Shown piece after piece: positions 62,769 through 64,000 of a stretch of 64,000 nucleotides of DNA (position 1 is its first letter; every line of letters starts with the position of its first letter). Origin of the DNA: Marinitoga aeolica (GTDB lineage: Bacteria; Thermotogota; Thermotogae; Petrotogales; Petrotogaceae). A model generated the notes under the pieces. The model saw only the letters and a list, made by a program, of their open reading frames with translations, was not told the DNA's origin and ran no database searches. The translations under genes and the position numbers were made by a program. Location: NCBI RefSeq assembly GCF_029910535.1, contig NZ_CP069362.1:310001-374000 (forward strand). Reading direction: 5' to 3'.

Positions 62769-63629
62769 ATGATAAAATATTTGGTTATCGGAAGAAAAGA
62801 AGATTTTGAAGATATTACAAATGAAATCGAAAAGAAAGCAAAGGGTTATATTAGATTTGGGGACTTTTTAAATCCAAGTCCTGATGTTTTTTTAGAAAAA
62901 ATAAAATATCATGATAGAGTCTTAATTGCCGATCCTGATCTAGAACATTATATATCCAAAGAATTAGAAAATTTAAAAAAGAATGGAATAATCATAGAAA
63001 TTTTACCAGAATTAGTTGAAAAGTACCTTCAAAGAATTCCCTTAAACGTTTTCAAAAAATTTGAGTATTATTATTCTGAATTCTTTTTGAAAAAAGACGA
63101 AAATCGTTTTTTTGATGTATTTTTAGCACTAATTTCGTTAATTTTGACCTCTCCCCTATTTTTAATAATATCAATACTAAATTACTTAATTATAGGAAAA
63201 CCTATTATATTTAAACAAATTAGAGTCGGAAAAAACAAAAAGAAATTTTTAATGTTTAAGTTCAGAACAATTCACAATGATAATATTCATTCTTTTGGAA
63301 AATTTTTAAGAAAAACAAGATTAGATGAAATTCCACAATTTATAAATGTGTTAATTGGTAACATGAATTTTATTGGACCAAGACCAGAAATGATTTCCTT
63401 TCATGAAATGTGCGAAGAAAATATAGAGTTTTATAATTACAGACTATATGTAAATCCTGGTATAACCGGTTGGGCTCAGGTAAAATTTAAATATACAACA
63501 TCATTAGAAGACTATAAAACAAAAACAGAATATGACCTATATTATGTAAAAAACAAAAGTTTTTTACTTGACTTAAAAATATTATTATTAACTTTTTTAG
63601 CAATTTTTAAAGATAATGGTTCATTGTGA
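62769..63629 (+). CDS. Polyprenyl-phosphate hexose-1-phosphate transferase
   Basis: 286 residues. After a soluble 95-residue N-terminal domain (LVIGRKEDFEDITNEIEKKA) comes one re-entrant membrane helix (FFDVFLALISLILTSPLFLI), then the catalytic domain with MFKFRTIHNDN, RKTRLDEIPQFINVLIGNMN (Asp-Glu dyad), FIGPRPE and PGITGWAQVKFKY. It starts glycan assembly by moving a sugar phosphate to undecaprenyl phosphate. The usual four-helix N-terminal membrane domain of WbaP is absent. Confidence 0.92.
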   Translation: MIKYLVIGRKEDFEDITNEIEKKAKGYIRFGDFLNPSPDVFLEKIKYHDRVLIADPDLEHYISKELENLKKNGIIIEILPELVEKYLQRIPLNVFKKFEYYYSEFFLKKDENRFFDVFLALISLILTSPLFLIISILNYLIIGKPIIFKQIRVGKNKKKFLMFKFRTIHNDNIHSFGKFLRKTRLDEIPQFINVLIGNMNFIGPRPEMISFHEMCEENIEFYNYRLYVNPGITGWAQVKFKYTTSLEDYKTKTEYDLYYVKNKSFLLDLKILLLTFLAIFKDNGSL

Positions 63630-63631
63630 TA

Positions 63632-63660
63632 TTTACAAAATGTATTTTTTATGATATAAT
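63632..63660 (+). promoter_or_regulatory. Promoter for tRNA-Glu
   Basis: TTTACA (63632-63637), 17-base spacer and extended TGATATAAT (-10 at 63655-63660). Confidence 0.8.
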
Positions 63661-63672
63661 ATATATGCTTTT

Positions 63673-63747
63673 GGCCCCATAGGATAACGGCTAGTCCATC
63701 GGATTCTCAGTCCGAGAGTCGGGGTTCGATTCCCCGTGGGGCTACCA
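63673..63747 (+). tRNA. tRNA-Glu (anticodon CUC)
   Basis: Acceptor GGCCCCA/TGGGGCT (first pair G-U), anticodon stem TCGGA/TCCGA around loop TTCTCAG, anticodon CTC at 63706-63708, T loop GTTCGATTC and encoded CCA. It reads GAG. Confidence 0.93.
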
Positions 63748-63777
63748 GTGAATATGAATACAAGTATTTATTTTGCG

Positions 63778-63807
63778 AACAGCCCTCATGATCGAGGGCT
63801 GTTTTTA
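63778..63807 (+). terminator. Terminator after tRNA-Glu
   Basis: ACAGCCCTC, loop ATGATC, GAGGGCTGT, then TTTT. Confidence 0.85.
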
Positions 63808-63808
63808 T

Positions 63809-63939
63809 AATATCTTATGTAATTCTGGACATTTTGATAAATCATCTGGACTTACAAATTCAAGATTCTTTTTTGTAGGTTTATTATTGGATTTATTTGC
63901 TGGTTAAGAAACCCTAAGGCTCCTTCGTTATTTATATAC
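63809..63939 (-). pseudogene. Degenerate coding remnant
   Basis: On the minus strand two overlapping frames look protein-like but lack starts: one ends KKNLEFVSPDDLSKCPELHKIL at stop 63809-63811 and is cut upstream by TAA; another reads NEGALGFLNQQINPIINLQK. This suggests the eroded 3' part of a gene or a frameshift. I cannot name it. Confidence 0.35.
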
Positions 63940-64000
63940 TTATTTTATATACTTTTTTATAAATTCTTTTATAATCTTTTCTAATTTTTCTTTATCTTCA
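63940..64000 (-). CDS. C-terminal end of a gene running off the right edge
   Basis: A minus-strand frame ends EDKEKLEKIIKEFIKKYIK at TAA 63940-63942. Only 19 residues are visible: a charged, helical tail. It could belong with the remnant downstream if a frameshift separates them. Identity unknown. Confidence 0.4.
   Translation of the reverse strand, partial: EDKEKLEKIIKEFIKKYIK

Noticed and set aside
1-64000. CRISPR array, prophage or integrated plasmid
   Set aside because: I saw no regularly spaced repeats, no cas genes, and no phage structural or integrase genes; the only mobile features are the IS256 element and the MITE-like repeat.

Overview
The window looks like chromosome of a strongly AT-rich, fermentative anaerobe with an outer membrane. 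My best guess is the Thermotogota, close to Marinitoga or Petrotoga. The reasons are: an Omp85/BamA-type outer-membrane protein beside a Gram-positive-looking set of regulators (DRTGG/CBS/GHKL/PHP cluster, RsbW- and STAS-type proteins, PerR-like Fur), ThyX in place of ThyA, a membrane pyrophosphatase next to a phosphofructokinase-like gene, rubrerythrin, branched-chain ABC transport and a small SRP RNA. This assignment is inference from gene content; no 16S rRNA lies in the window.

Layout. Positions 1-922 (minus) hold the start of an unrecognised gene and a MotE-like membrane protein. Positions 1037-19600 (minus) form one tightly packed run of 20 genes, from metG and gyrA down to bamA, with most junctions overlapping or under 30 bases; one extended -10 promoter precedes metG and one terminator follows bamA. 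The run contains archease, a LexA-like protein, rpiB, an HDAC/APAH-like protein, a dehydroquinate-synthase-like protein, a SPOR-like protein, ComEA, QueH, an RsbW-like kinase, FapA, a TPR protein, ThyX and the DRTGG/CBS/PHP/GHKL cluster. Positions 19730-31030 hold proS, tRNA-Ser and tRNA-Arg, rubrerythrin plus a coiled-coil protein (minus), a chemoreceptor, glnA, SRP RNA, an envelope protein, a methyltransferase and two ECF ATPases. Positions 31040-32675 hold tRNA-Gln, tRNA-Trp and tRNA-Lys, then a structured leader and infC-rpmI-rplT. An IS256-family element lies at about 32684-34286. Next come a two-gene unit of unknown function (minus; its first gene starts at AUU), then valS-folC-ruvA and glmU-prs-rplY-pth-mcsA-like. 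After that come a STAS protein, hppA plus a phosphofructokinase-like gene, a palindromic repeat element, livJHMGF, queT under a preQ1-I riboswitch, dnaB, rnr, a PerR-like fur, a TPR lipo/periplasmic-type protein, and murB-HEAT-recN (minus). The window ends with a DUF402 protein, a sugar-phosphate transferase, tRNA-Glu and broken coding remnants.

The most interesting parts are these. (1) Two adjacent enzyme homologues, HDAC/APAH-like and DHQ-synthase-like, both appear to have lost their metal ligands; a LexA-like protein two genes upstream lacks the protease serine. (2) A leader before infC offers three mutually exclusive pairings ending in a terminator. (3) A membrane gene at 35127-35558 can only start at AUU. 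(4) A terminator-like 15-bp hairpin lies inside pth. (5) A perfect 11-bp palindrome lies over the glnA transcription start and ribosome-binding site. (6) A phosphofructokinase homologue next to the pyrophosphatase has lost the GGDGS motif. (7) A possible small RNA lies between rnr and fur.
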